This document shows, piece by piece, positions 1 to 8,557 of a stretch of DNA of 64,000 bases (positions are counted from its first letter, which is position 1; the number at the start of each line of letters is the position of its first letter). Source of the DNA: Ursidibacter maritimus (GTDB taxonomy: Bacteria; Pseudomonadota; Gammaproteobacteria; Enterobacterales; Pasteurellaceae). The notes below the pieces were generated by a model, which saw only the letters and a program-made list of their open reading frames with translations, ran no database searches and was not told the DNA's origin. The stretch spans positions 124,001 to 188,000 of the forward strand of contig NZ_LEKN01000034.1 of NCBI RefSeq assembly GCF_009761395.1, written 5' to 3'. The position numbers and the translations under genes are program-made.

Positions 1-1655
1 TTATTAATGAAGGAGCCGATGTTTTACTGAGAGTGAAGAATGAAAATAATCAAATACAATCTTGGAAACATGATCAACTCCTTATTAGTGGTAATGTCCA
101 ATCTGATACACCAATTCCGGTGGATATTCAATTCCTTGGAACAGGTCAAGACAATTCGGATAAAAACAAAAATGGTAAATATGATCCTGACGAAGGTATT
201 TCACTAGTGCAAGTTCTTGGTGAAGGTAAAGTTGCTCAATTCTCACTGGGTAAAAAATTAGATTCCGATAAACGAGAAAGTGATTTATATCAATATACTC
301 TTGTCAGCGTAGATAAACCAGTGTCTGTTTCATCTGAAAATCAAATTGCTCAAGCAAGTCACTTCTTCGATTATAGACTACAAACACTGCTTGTCGATGA
401 ACAAGGAAATAGCCCTGAGCCAGTAATCCGTTCAGTTACTAAAAAGGGGGCTAGTGTCACTATAGATGACGAAAAACCATTGAGTGCAGAAGAGTATATT
501 AATTTAGCTCTTTCTGAAAAAACTAGAATCGAGCAAGAACGTGATGCTGCACTAGCAGACAAAGCAAAAGCAGAAAAAATTGCTCAAGATGCATTAGCTG
601 ACAAAGCAAATGCAGAGAAAGCTAAGCAAGATGTGCTAGCAGACAAAGCAAATGCAGAGAAAGCTAAGCAAGATGTGCTAGCAGACAAAGCAAAAGCAGA
701 AAAAACAACTCAAGATCCTGTTGAAGAAACACAAAGAAACTATCGTGTTGCATTAAATCAAAAAATTCCTTCATTACTAATTGCTAATACTGCGATTTTC
801 AATCAAGGGGATAATGTTCGACGACAATTTATGGATAGTTTGTGGTCACAAGATAAAAAAGGATTCTATGTTAATCAACAAAATGGTAATAGCCGATATG
901 TCTCTGATCTAGGCTTTATGGAATATGGTTATAATTACAAAGCCAAACAAAGTAGTACATTATTCGGTGGATTTATTCCACTAAGTGAAAATACGGAGTT
1001 ACATACAGCAATTGGCTTTAACACCCAAACTGTTACGCCAGATGCAGCTGATGGTGGTAGTAAAACCAAATATAAATCAACAGTTTTTCTTGCAGGACTA
1101 CACCAAAAATGGGGACATTTTATTTTGAATACTTCATTGGGTTATCACTTGCATAAAGGTAAAATTTCAACACTGCAAGAACTCAATACTACTAAAATTG
1201 AAGCAAAACAGTTGCAAGTTACTGGAGAGGTAGGTTACGAAATCCCTACTGGTAATATAAACTTAGTACCAGTTTTAGGCCTTGGTTACCAACAGATAAA
1301 ATCGAAAATCCAAGATGCTACAACAAATTGGAATGTTGATTTAGGCAATTACTCTGTATTTAGCCAATATGCAGGTTTAAATGTTGTATGGAAAAACGAT
1401 ATCATTCGTTTAAGTGCTGGAGGTTTCTTTGAAAATAATGAATCTAACTCAAAATCCGTAAATATCAGTACAGGGCGACAAAGCTCTGAGTTTAAAACAG
1501 GAGATGTAGGTAACGCATTACTCTTAAAACTAAATAGTGAATTTGCGTTAACAAAGCAGCTTGGATTAGGAATTCGTCTTGAACATCGCCATGCTTTATC
1601 TGATGCCAAGTTAAAACATACTCAAGTCGGTGCAAAATTAGAATATAAATTCTAA
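1..1655 (+). CDS. Autotransporter (type Va), C-terminal part with beta-barrel
   Basis: Partial gene: the frame is open from the first bases of the window to the TAA at 1655, so the signal peptide and most of the passenger lie upstream. Numbering from the in-frame GTG at 33, residues 1-150 are beta-rich passenger, with FDYRLQTLLVDEQGN near its end as in autochaperone regions. Residues 160-230 are an Ala/Lys/Glu-rich helix made of repeats, and residues 240-540 form a 12-strand-type translocator barrel ending in KLEYKF, the terminal aromatic residue expected for BAM recognition. The barrel would sit in the outer membrane and export the passenger. A run near residues 43-54 (DKNKNGKYDPDE) resembles a calcium-binding loop. 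Passenger activity (protease, adhesin or other) cannot be judged from this part. A USS-type terminator follows. Confidence 0.85.
   Translation, partial: INEGADVLLRVKNENNQIQSWKHDQLLISGNVQSDTPIPVDIQFLGTGQDNSDKNKNGKYDPDEGISLVQVLGEGKVAQFSLGKKLDSDKRESDLYQYTLVSVDKPVSVSSENQIAQASHFFDYRLQTLLVDEQGNSPEPVIRSVTKKGASVTIDDEKPLSAEEYINLALSEKTRIEQERDAALADKAKAEKIAQDALADKANAEKAKQDVLADKANAEKAKQDVLADKAKAEKTTQDPVEETQRNYRVALNQKIPSLLIANTAIFNQGDNVRRQFMDSLWSQDKKGFYVNQQNGNSRYVSDLGFMEYGYNYKAKQSSTLFGGFIPLSENTELHTAIGFNTQTVTPDAADGGSKTKYKSTVFLAGLHQKWGHFILNTSLGYHLHKGKISTLQELNTTKIEAKQLQVTGEVGYEIPTGNINLVPVLGLGYQQIKSKIQDATTNWNVDLGNYSVFSQYAGLNVVWKNDIIRLSAGGFFENNESNSKSVNISTGRQSSEFKTGDVGNALLLKLNSEFALTKQLGLGIRLEHRHALSDAKLKHTQVGAKLEYKF
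543..713 (+). repeat. Four tandem 14-15-codon repeats in the autotransporter stalk
   Basis: Units begin at 543 (45 bp), 588, 630 and 672 (42 bp each). Each encodes a version of DxLADKAxAEKxxQ, ideal for a charged alpha-helix or coiled coil linking passenger and barrel. The units starting at 588 and 630 are nearly identical in DNA, which suggests recent duplication. Because 42 bp is a multiple of three, copy-number change would alter stalk length without breaking the frame. Confidence 0.9.
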
Positions 1656-1665
1656 TTAATTAAAT

Positions 1666-1706
1666 AATAAGACCGCTTGAAAACACAAAGCGGTCTTATT
1701 TTTTGA
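1666..1706 (+). terminator. Rho-independent terminator built from inverted USS cores
   Basis: A 13-bp perfect stem (1666-1678 with 1688-1700) and an 8-nt loop are followed by a T-rich run. The stem contains AAGCGGT in inverted orientation, the common Pasteurellaceae arrangement of paired uptake words acting as a terminator. It closes the autotransporter gene. Confidence 0.85.
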
Positions 1707-1870
1707 TTTTTACAAAAACGTCAATTAGAATCCAGTCTTTCCCACTATCAAACCTTTTTGTGATTTCTTTTAACCTACAAAACATGCAGAATGATATATA
1801 TTTCTTGTATTTAAATGATGAGAAAGATATAGCAGATTTAGGTACGGACACATAAAAATCAGAGAAAATA

Positions 1871-2342
1871 ATGAAATACGAAGATCAAAGTTTACAAGCA
1901 CTAAAATTAGGACAACAAACAAACTACCTTTCGCAATATGATGCAACTTTAGCACATCATCATTGATGATTATAACTTTGATGCCAGTTTATTAGTCGGC
2001 AGCACACAAGATGTGTTTGTAGAGGAAACATTGACAAGCCATTTATTGAAATCAAATTGCTTAATTACTCAACAGCCAGACTGGGGAAGCATTCAAATTC
2101 ACTATGTGGGTAAAAAAATTAATCGTGAAAATTTATTACGCTATCTTGTGTCGTTCCGACAACATAATGAATTCCATGAGCAATGTGTCGAGCGAATTTA
2201 TTGTGATTTAATTCATTTTGCTCAGCCAGAAAAACTAACTGTTTATGCTCGTTATACACGTCGAGGAGGTTTGGATATTAACCCCTACCGCTCTAATTTC
2301 CAGCCCTACCCTGTGAACAATGCTCGATTGGCTAGGCAGTAA
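1871..2342 (+). pseudogene. queF: queF remnant (NADPH-dependent 7-cyano-7-deazaguanine reductase) with internal deletion
   Basis: Both ends of a type II QueF are recognisable but the middle is missing. ATG at 1871 opens a frame that starts like the QueF N-terminus (LKLGQQTNYLSQYDATL) and stops at a TGA at 1964-1966. From about 1966 a different frame carries the C-terminal 120 or so residues to the stop at 2342, including [14 protein letters not shown] with the catalytic Cys and Asp, [12 protein letters not shown] and [14 protein letters not shown]. About 120 internal codons, including the NADPH-binding region (ESKSFKLY in relatives), are deleted and the frames no longer match. The family makes preQ1 for the tRNA nucleoside queuosine; this copy cannot make an intact enzyme. 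A GTG at 2013 could in principle start a C-terminal fragment, but function is unlikely. Confidence 0.88.
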
Positions 2343-2530
2343 TTCCTTGCCATATCAATAATTACGTTGTCACGATTAAAAAGGTGTTTTTTGATATTTG
2401 AATAAATATTGATGCTTTTCAAGCTTTTGTGGGGATAATAATTTATTTTAATCCGTAAAAAGTGTATTCTATATGGGTATTCACGTTTTAAGCGTATTCA
2501 TTCACTTCAACATATTAGGTAATTTTAATT

Positions 2531-3733
2531 ATGTCTAAAAACTTAGTTCTCATCTTAAACTGCGGTAGTTCATCGCTAAAATTTGCAATTTTAGATCCAG
2601 TAACAGGTGACGAGAAATTATCTGGCTTAGCGGAAAATTTCCACCTAGCAGATGCTCGTATCAAATGGAAATTAAATGGTGAAAAAGGTGCGGCAGATTT
2701 AGGTGCGGGTGCAGCACATAGCCAAGCATTAAATTATATTGTTTCAAATATTTTAAGTGCAGAATTAAAAGATAGCATTGGTGCTATCGGTCATCGTATT
2801 GTTCACGGTGGTGAAAAATATACGTCTTCTATCGTTATCACGCCAGAAGTTATTGAAGGAATCAAAGAAGCAGCAGCATTTGCACCACTTCATAACCCTG
2901 CTCACTTAATTGGTATTGAAGAAGCATTTAAAGCATTCCCTGAATTAAAAGAGAAAAACGTCGCCGTATTTGATACAGCATTCCACCAAACAATGCCTGA
3001 ACAAGCATACTTATATGCTCTACCTTACTCTCTTTATAAAGAACACGGCGTTCGCCGCTATGGTTTCCACGGAACAAGCCACTACTATGTAAGTCGTGAA
3101 GCGGCAAAAGTATTAGGTATTCCAGCGGAGAAAGCAAACATCATTACTTGTCACTTAGGTAATGGTGCATCTGTTGCAGCAATTCGTAATGGTGAATGTA
3201 TTGATACTTCAATGGGCTTTACACCGCTTGAAGGTTTAGTAATGGGTACACGTTCAGGTGATTTAGACCCTGCGATCATTTTCTTTATGCACAATACTTT
3301 AGGAATGTCAGTAAAAGACATTGAAGAAACTTTAGTGAAAAAATCTGGTTTATTAGGTTTAACAGAAGTTACAAGTGACTGTCGTTTTGCTGAAGACAAC
3401 TACAACGACAAACCAGAAGCTAAACGTGCAATGGATAGCTTCTGCTATCGTTTAGCGAAATATATCGGTTCTTATATGGCAATTTTAGGTGATGACCGCT
3501 TAGATGCTATCGTATTCACTGGTGGAATTGGTGAAAATGCAGGTCCTGTACGTGAATTAACTTTAAATTACTTGAAATTATTCGGTATTAAAGTAGATAG
3601 CGAGAAAAATACTGCGGCACGTTTTGGTAAATCCGGTGAAATCACCACAACAGATTCTGCATTCCGTGCATTTGTTATTCCAACAAACGAAGAACTTGTT
3701 ATTGCACAAGATACTGCGCGTTTAGCGTTATAA
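2531..3733 (+). CDS. ackA: Acetate kinase
   Basis: Interconverts acetyl phosphate + ADP and acetate + ATP in the cytoplasm; with Pta it forms the acetate overflow and fermentation route. The 400-residue product has the ASKHA-fold signatures [10 protein letters not shown] at residues 8-17, [11 protein letters not shown] (active-site Arg), HLGNGASV and [11 protein letters not shown], and FTGGIGENA near the C-terminus. Length is normal for the family. The start at 2531 follows a weak ribosome site (AGGT). It is followed by its own hairpin (3739-3758), and pta begins 128 bp downstream, so the pair is expressed as an operon with partial termination or from separate promoters. Confidence 0.98.
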   Translation: MSKNLVLILNCGSSSLKFAILDPVTGDEKLSGLAENFHLADARIKWKLNGEKGAADLGAGAAHSQALNYIVSNILSAELKDSIGAIGHRIVHGGEKYTSSIVITPEVIEGIKEAAAFAPLHNPAHLIGIEEAFKAFPELKEKNVAVFDTAFHQTMPEQAYLYALPYSLYKEHGVRRYGFHGTSHYYVSREAAKVLGIPAEKANIITCHLGNGASVAAIRNGECIDTSMGFTPLEGLVMGTRSGDLDPAIIFFMHNTLGMSVKDIEETLVKKSGLLGLTEVTSDCRFAEDNYNDKPEAKRAMDSFCYRLAKYIGSYMAILGDDRLDAIVFTGGIGENAGPVRELTLNYLKLFGIKVDSEKNTAARFGKSGEITTTDSAFRAFVIPTNEELVIAQDTARLAL

Positions 3734-3738
3734 TAACT

Positions 3739-3763
3739 AACCTGCCTTACGGCAGGTTTTTAT
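3739..3763 (+). terminator. Terminator after ackA
   Basis: AACCTGCC (3739-3746), loop TTAC and GGCAGGTT (3751-3758) form an 8-bp stem followed by a T-rich tract. It would cut or attenuate transcription between ackA and pta. Confidence 0.8.
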
Positions 3764-3861
3764 TTTCAGCTCAAGCGGTTAGATTTGATTAAAATTTTGC
3801 AAATTATTGATGAAAACTCCCCGCTTGTATCTACAAACTCAAACTAAAGTTAGGAAAAATT

Positions 3862-5997
3862 ATGTCCAGAACAATTATTTTAATCCCAACGACAACCGGG
3901 GTTGGCCTAACAAGCGTTAGCCTTGGTCTTGTTCACGCCCTTGAACAAAAAGGTGCTAAAGTCGGTTTTTTAAAACCAATTGCTCAACCAATTAGCGGTG
4001 AAGATACGTTAGATCGTTCTACAACGATTATCCGTGCAGCACAATCAACAGAAACTGGCGAGCCGTTTATGTTAAGTGCAGCAGAAACATTGATTGGTCA
4101 AAATCAATCTGATGTTTTACTCGAGAAAATTGTTGAACGTCATCAACAATTAAGCAAAAACTGTGAGATTGTTGTCGTTGAAGGATTAATCCCAACACGT
4201 AAAAATTCTTATGCAAATAGTATCAACTATGATATTGCTCAAGCACTTGATGCGGAAATCGTTTTAGTTGCAGCACCTGGTGCGGATAAACCATCTGAAT
4301 TAAAAGAGCGTATTGAAGCTGCTGCATCTGAATTTGGTGGACGTAACAATCCTAACCTATTAGGTGTTATCATCAATAAATTCAATGCTCCTGTTGATGA
4401 ATCTGGCCGTACTCGTCCTGATTTAACAGAAATCTTTGACTCATTCCAACATAGTATAAATACTGAAAATGAAGTGGAGAAATTATTCGGTCAAAGCCCA
4501 ATTAAACTATTAGCGTGTATTGCTTGGAATTCCGATTTAATTGCAACTCGTGCAATTGATTTAGCAAAACATTTAAATGCTGCCATTATCAATGAAGGTG
4601 AAATTCACTCTCGCCGTATTCGTAGCGTAACATTCTGTGCAAGAAGTCTTCCACATATGGTTGATCATTTTAAAGCGGGAAGTTTATTAGTGACTTCTGC
4701 AGATCGTCCAGATGTATTAGTTGCGGCATCACTTGCTGCGATGAATGGTGTTGAATTAGGTGCAATTCTTTTAACCGGCGGTTACAAAATTGATTCTCAA
4801 ATTGCTAAACTTTGTCAAAGAGCATTGGAAACTGGTTTACCTATTTTCCGTAGCGAAGGTAATACGTGGCAAACATCATTAAGCCTACAAAGTTTCAGCT
4901 TAGAAGTGCCTGTTGATGATAAAGAGCGTATCGCAGCAATTAAAGAATATGTTTCATCACAAATTGATGGTGAGTTTGTAGATCGTCTTTCAACCGCTTC
5001 TGTTCGTGCTCGTCGTCTCTCCCCTGCGGCTTTCCGTTATCAATTAACAGAATTTGCTCGTGCAGCGAAAAAACGTATCGTATTACCAGAAGGTGATGAG
5101 CCTCGTACAGTTAAAGCTGCTGCATTATGTGCTGAAAGAGGAATCGCAGAATGTATTTTATTAGCGAATCCTGAAGAAGTACAACGTGTTGCAGAAGCTC
5201 AAGGCGTACAATTAGGTAAAGGAATCTCTATTATCGACCCAGTCACAGTGCGTGAAAACTATGTTGCTCGTTTAGTTGAATTACGTAAAAACAAAGGAAT
5301 GACAGAAGTTGTTGCTCGTGAGCAATTAGAAGATAATGTAGTTCTAGGTACAATGATGTTAGAAGCCAATGAAGTTGATGGTTTAGTATCAGGTGCGGTA
5401 CATACCACTGCAAATACTATCCGTCCACCGATGCAAATTATCAAAACTGCACCAGGTAGTTCAATTGTATCTTCTGTATTCTTTATGTTATTACCAGACC
5501 AAGTACTTGTGTACGGTGACTGTGCAGTAAACCCAGATCCAACAGCTGAACAATTAGCTGAAATTGCAATTCAATCGGCAGATTCTGCAAAATCATTTGG
5601 TATTGACCCTCGTGTAGCAATGATTTCTTATTCAACAGGAACATCAGGTTCAGGGGCAGATGTTGAAAAAGTGGCTGAAGCAACTCGCCTTGCTAAAGAA
5701 AAACGCCCAGATCTTATTATTGATGGTCCACTACAATATGATGCTGCGATTATGGAAGATGTTGCTCGTTCTAAAGCACCAAACTCCCCTGTTGCAGGTA
5801 AAGCAACGGTATTCGTATTCCCTGATTTAAATACAGGTAATACAACCTATAAAGCGGTTCAACGTTCTGCTGATTTAGTGTCTATTGGTCCAATGCTACA
5901 AGGTATGCGTAAACCTGTAAATGATCTTTCTCGTGGTGCGTTAGTAGATGATATTGTGTACACCATTGCATTAACAGCAATTCAAGCAACACAATAA
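3862..5997 (+). CDS. pta: Phosphate acetyltransferase (long, three-domain form)
   Basis: Converts acetyl-CoA + Pi to acetyl phosphate + CoA, feeding AckA. The 711 residues match the long enterobacterial type (about 714): an N-terminal BioD-like P-loop NTPase domain starting [12 protein letters not shown] (residues 9-20), a central DRTGG regulatory domain (about 215-340), and the catalytic PTA_PTB domain from about 380 with [26 protein letters not shown] and [15 protein letters not shown]. The start is an ATG behind AGTTAGGAAAAATT. Acetyl phosphate made here is also a small-molecule phosphodonor in relatives. No anomalies seen. Confidence 0.98.
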   Translation: MSRTIILIPTTTGVGLTSVSLGLVHALEQKGAKVGFLKPIAQPISGEDTLDRSTTIIRAAQSTETGEPFMLSAAETLIGQNQSDVLLEKIVERHQQLSKNCEIVVVEGLIPTRKNSYANSINYDIAQALDAEIVLVAAPGADKPSELKERIEAAASEFGGRNNPNLLGVIINKFNAPVDESGRTRPDLTEIFDSFQHSINTENEVEKLFGQSPIKLLACIAWNSDLIATRAIDLAKHLNAAIINEGEIHSRRIRSVTFCARSLPHMVDHFKAGSLLVTSADRPDVLVAASLAAMNGVELGAILLTGGYKIDSQIAKLCQRALETGLPIFRSEGNTWQTSLSLQSFSLEVPVDDKERIAAIKEYVSSQIDGEFVDRLSTASVRARRLSPAAFRYQLTEFARAAKKRIVLPEGDEPRTVKAAALCAERGIAECILLANPEEVQRVAEAQGVQLGKGISIIDPVTVRENYVARLVELRKNKGMTEVVAREQLEDNVVLGTMMLEANEVDGLVSGAVHTTANTIRPPMQIIKTAPGSSIVSSVFFMLLPDQVLVYGDCAVNPDPTAEQLAEIAIQSADSAKSFGIDPRVAMISYSTGTSGSGADVEKVAEATRLAKEKRPDLIIDGPLQYDAAIMEDVARSKAPNSPVAGKATVFVFPDLNTGNTTYKAVQRSADLVSIGPMLQGMRKPVNDLSRGALVDDIVYTIALTAIQATQ

Positions 5998-6015
5998 TTA
6001 TTTAATTGACTGTAT

Positions 6016-6046
6016 AAAAGAGCCAACTTTGTTTGGCTCTTTTTAT
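6016..6046 (+). terminator. Terminator after pta
   Basis: An 11-bp perfect stem (AAAAGAGCCAA at 6016-6026 with its complement at 6033-6043), a 6-nt loop and a T-run directly after. It ends the ackA-pta unit. Confidence 0.88.
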
Positions 6047-6161
6047 AGGAGAATATATGATATTCGCACTAATTCGTTTGATGAGCAGTTTATTCTATTA
6101 TCTTAGATAATTATTCATCTCATACGCCAACTTTTCTAAATATTGTATAAAAGGATAAACA

Positions 6162-6932
6162 ATGCTAACTAATTTACAACTAGAAAAAATTTTAGACACA
6201 AAACTCAATAGCAAAATGATTTCAGATTACGCCCCAAATGGCTTACAAGTTGAAGGTCGTAAAGAGATCAACAAAATCATTACGGGAGTAACAGCTAGTT
6301 TGCCTTTGATTGAACAGGCCATTGCCAAAAATGCTGATGCGATTTTAGTTCATCACGGTTATTTTTGGAAAAGTGAAAACCCTTGTATTCGTGGAATGAA
6401 AGGTAAGCGTATCAAACAGTTATTAGTCAATGACATCAATCTATTCGGTTATCATCTACCATTAGATATTCACTCAGAATTAGGTAATAATGCACAGTTA
6501 GCACAGAAAATCGGGGTAGAAAATTTACAAGGATTAGAAGATAAAACAAATTCCATTCCTGTATATGGCGAATTATCCGAAGCGATTTCTGCAGAAGAAT
6601 TAAAAACAAGACTTGATGAATCGTTACAACGCAACTCAATATTGTGTAATGAATTTGTTGGTGAATTTCCGCAAAAGCTAATTAAAACAGTTGGAATATG
6701 TACTGGCGGTGGTCAAGGTTATATTGATTTAGCGGCAGCAAAAGGTATTGATGCTTTTATTAGCGGTGAGATTTCTGAACAAACAACCCACTCTGCTCGT
6801 GAACAAGGAATTTACTATTTTGCTTGTGGGCATCACGCCACAGAACGATATGGTGTTAAAGCATTAGGTGAATGGCTTGCAAAAGAGTATGACTTAGATG
6901 TCGAATTTATTGATATTGATAATCCAGCTTAA
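6162..6932 (+). CDS. ybgI: NIF3-family dinuclear metal protein (YbgI-like)
   Basis: 256 residues, typical of the Nif3/YbgI family, whose members form ring-shaped hexamers around a dinuclear metal centre. The ligand motifs are present: ILVHHGYFWK (His64, His65), LPLDIHSELGNNAQ, and GHHATERYGVKAL near the C-terminus. Annotated as 'GTP cyclohydrolase 1 type 2 homologue' in many genomes, but the physiological reaction is not settled, so no substrate is assigned. Start ATG with AAAGGATAAACA upstream. It is a single gene between two terminators. Confidence 0.9.
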   Translation: MLTNLQLEKILDTKLNSKMISDYAPNGLQVEGRKEINKIITGVTASLPLIEQAIAKNADAILVHHGYFWKSENPCIRGMKGKRIKQLLVNDINLFGYHLPLDIHSELGNNAQLAQKIGVENLQGLEDKTNSIPVYGELSEAISAEELKTRLDESLQRNSILCNEFVGEFPQKLIKTVGICTGGGQGYIDLAAAKGIDAFISGEISEQTTHSAREQGIYYFACGHHATERYGVKALGEWLAKEYDLDVEFIDIDNPA

Positions 6933-6949
6933 CATCAAGCTTAAAATAT

Positions 6950-6980
6950 AAAGGGCAGTCAATTTAACTGCCCTTTGATT
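6950..6980. terminator. Bidirectional terminator between ybgI and fdxI
   Basis: AAAGGGCAGT (6950-6959) pairs with ACTGCCCTTT (6967-6976) around a 7-nt loop. The T-rich right flank serves ybgI. The reverse strand gives a hairpin ending in AAA/TTT about 5 bp beyond the fdxI stop, so it serves both convergent genes. Confidence 0.85.
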
Positions 6981-7661
6981 TTATTTATTGTTTTTCTGCT
7001 TTTCAGCCAACTCTTTTTCAAGTTCTGGTAATACTTCTTCACGATACCAACGTGGGTGGTGTTTTTTCGCCCAGCGTACCGTTACCCAGCCTTCTACCAT
7101 TCCACGAATTGACCCTTTTACCCAGAATGCCATATAAATATGCACCATAATGCCTGTAAAGAGTAAGAACGCACAGGCTGAATGGAATAAAATCGCAATT
7201 CGGATAACTGGAATTGGGAAATTATGTGCGAAATATTGACGCCACATAATGATACCTGTAATCAATAGGGTAAACATTGCCAAAATAAGTGTCCAGAATA
7301 ACATTTTCTGTCCAAGGTTATATTTACCATTATCTGAAACAGCATGTTCATTACCTTTCAATACTTCTACAATATTAAGCAACCATACCCAGTCGTTTTT
7401 TTCTGGGAAGTTATGGTGCCAATAAATTCTAACCATATTCAAAAAGGCAAGGAACATCACAATCCCTGTAAATGGGTGGATCATTCTCGCTAATTGAGGT
7501 GTTCCAAGAATTTGTACCAACCAAGAGAGATCAGGGAAGAAAAATGCTAATCCTGATAACCCGGTTAAGAAAAAACAGAACACTAATAGCCAGTGGCTTA
7601 AACGAGCGGGTAATTTATGACGAACAATTTTTAGATCATCTTTAATATGAATCTTACTCAT
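6981..7661 (-). CDS. fdxI: Formate dehydrogenase, cytochrome b556 (gamma) subunit
   Basis: Membrane anchor of the respiratory formate dehydrogenase. It carries two b hemes and passes electrons from the iron-sulfur subunit to quinone. I chose the ATG at 7661 (226 aa): it has a strong GGAGGTCACA ribosome site, while the longer in-frame start at 7694 lies deep inside fdxH. Four hydrophobic segments are visible (about residues 20-45, 55-80, 110-140, 150-175), with histidines in SHWLLVF, MIHPFTG and FHSACAF as heme-ligand candidates. The start overlaps the fdxH stop by 8 bp, indicating translational coupling. Equivalent to FdnI/FdoI of E. coli. Confidence 0.95.
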   Translation of the reverse strand: MSKIHIKDDLKIVRHKLPARLSHWLLVFCFFLTGLSGLAFFFPDLSWLVQILGTPQLARMIHPFTGIVMFLAFLNMVRIYWHHNFPEKNDWVWLLNIVEVLKGNEHAVSDNGKYNLGQKMLFWTLILAMFTLLITGIIMWRQYFAHNFPIPVIRIAILFHSACAFLLFTGIMVHIYMAFWVKGSIRGMVEGWVTVRWAKKHHPRWYREEVLPELEKELAEKQKNNK

Positions 7662-8556
7662 TGTGACCTCCTTGATGTTCTTCATCATGCTCATCTAATT
7701 CTTCCGTATTAGGACCAATCGCAATGTAGTGCGCAGCTGCACTGATTGCTAAGCCACCCATTGCAACAGCAGCAACTGGTTTTAATACATCTTTCCAAAG
7801 AGTAATGGTTGGGTCAATCTTCGGATCTTTCGGTAAGCCTGAATATAACTCTGGTTTATCCGCGTGGTGTAACACATACATAACGTGTGTACCACCGACA
7901 CCTTCTGGGTCATACAAGCCAGCATTGTCGTAACCACGAGATTTTAAGTCTTGAATACGTTTTTCCGCATAGACTTTCATCTCTTCTTTACTACCAAAGC
8001 GAATTGCTCCTGTCGGGCAGGTTTTCACACAAGCGGGTTCTTGCCCTACATTTACACGATCAACACAAAGTGTACATTTATACACACGATGATCTTCAGG
8101 ATTCATTCGTGGAATATTAAATGGACAGCCCGCAATACAATAACCGCAACCAATACACTTGTCAGATTGGAAATCAACAATACCATTAGCATACTGAATA
8201 ATAGCGCCTGGTGAAGGACAAGATTTTAAACAACCTGGTTCGGTACAGTGCATACAACCATCTTTACGGATCAACCATTCTAAGCGGTCGTTTTCTTCCA
8301 CTTCATTGAATTTCATCACCGTCCATGCTTTTGCATTTAGGTCGATTGGGTTATCGTAAACACCTACACATGCCTCTGGTTCTGCACGAATATCATTCCA
8401 TTCTGAACAACCCACCTGGCAGGCTTTACAACCGATACAGGTGGTGACGTCAATCAGTTTTGCCACTTCGACTTGATGATCACGAGCGTGTGGCGGTGGT
8501 GTCAGCCCCGATGTTGCAGAGGCTTTAATAATGTTTTGAGATTGTACTACACCCAT
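7654..8556 (-). CDS. fdxH: Formate dehydrogenase, iron-sulfur (beta) subunit
   Basis: Electron-transfer subunit with four [4Fe-4S] clusters. Cys groups seen: [35 protein letters not shown] and CTLC...CVKTC. A C-terminal hydrophobic helix ([19 protein letters not shown]) anchors it to the membrane facing the periplasm, and a short charged tail ([13 protein letters not shown]) ends the protein. I place the start at the ATG ending at 8556 (300 aa, beginning MGVVQSQN) because homologues begin there and it follows the fdxG stop by one base. A start 21 bp further upstream lies inside fdxG. Middle gene of fdxGHI. Confidence 0.96.
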   Translation of the reverse strand: MGVVQSQNIIKASATSGLTPPPHARDHQVEVAKLIDVTTCIGCKACQVGCSEWNDIRAEPEACVGVYDNPIDLNAKAWTVMKFNEVEENDRLEWLIRKDGCMHCTEPGCLKSCPSPGAIIQYANGIVDFQSDKCIGCGYCIAGCPFNIPRMNPEDHRVYKCTLCVDRVNVGQEPACVKTCPTGAIRFGSKEEMKVYAEKRIQDLKSRGYDNAGLYDPEGVGGTHVMYVLHHADKPELYSGLPKDPKIDPTITLWKDVLKPVAAVAMGGLAISAAAHYIAIGPNTEELDEHDEEHQGGHNE

Positions 8557-8557
8557 T

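Noticed and set aside
1784-1855. A 23-codon frame before queF (begins MQNDIYFLYLNDEK) that might be a remnant of another gene
   Set aside because: Too short, no ribosome site, and not recognisable; equally likely to be chance.
1770-1955. Minus-strand 61-codon frame across the queF start
   Set aside because: Lies opposite the queF remnant, has no family resemblance or ribosome site.
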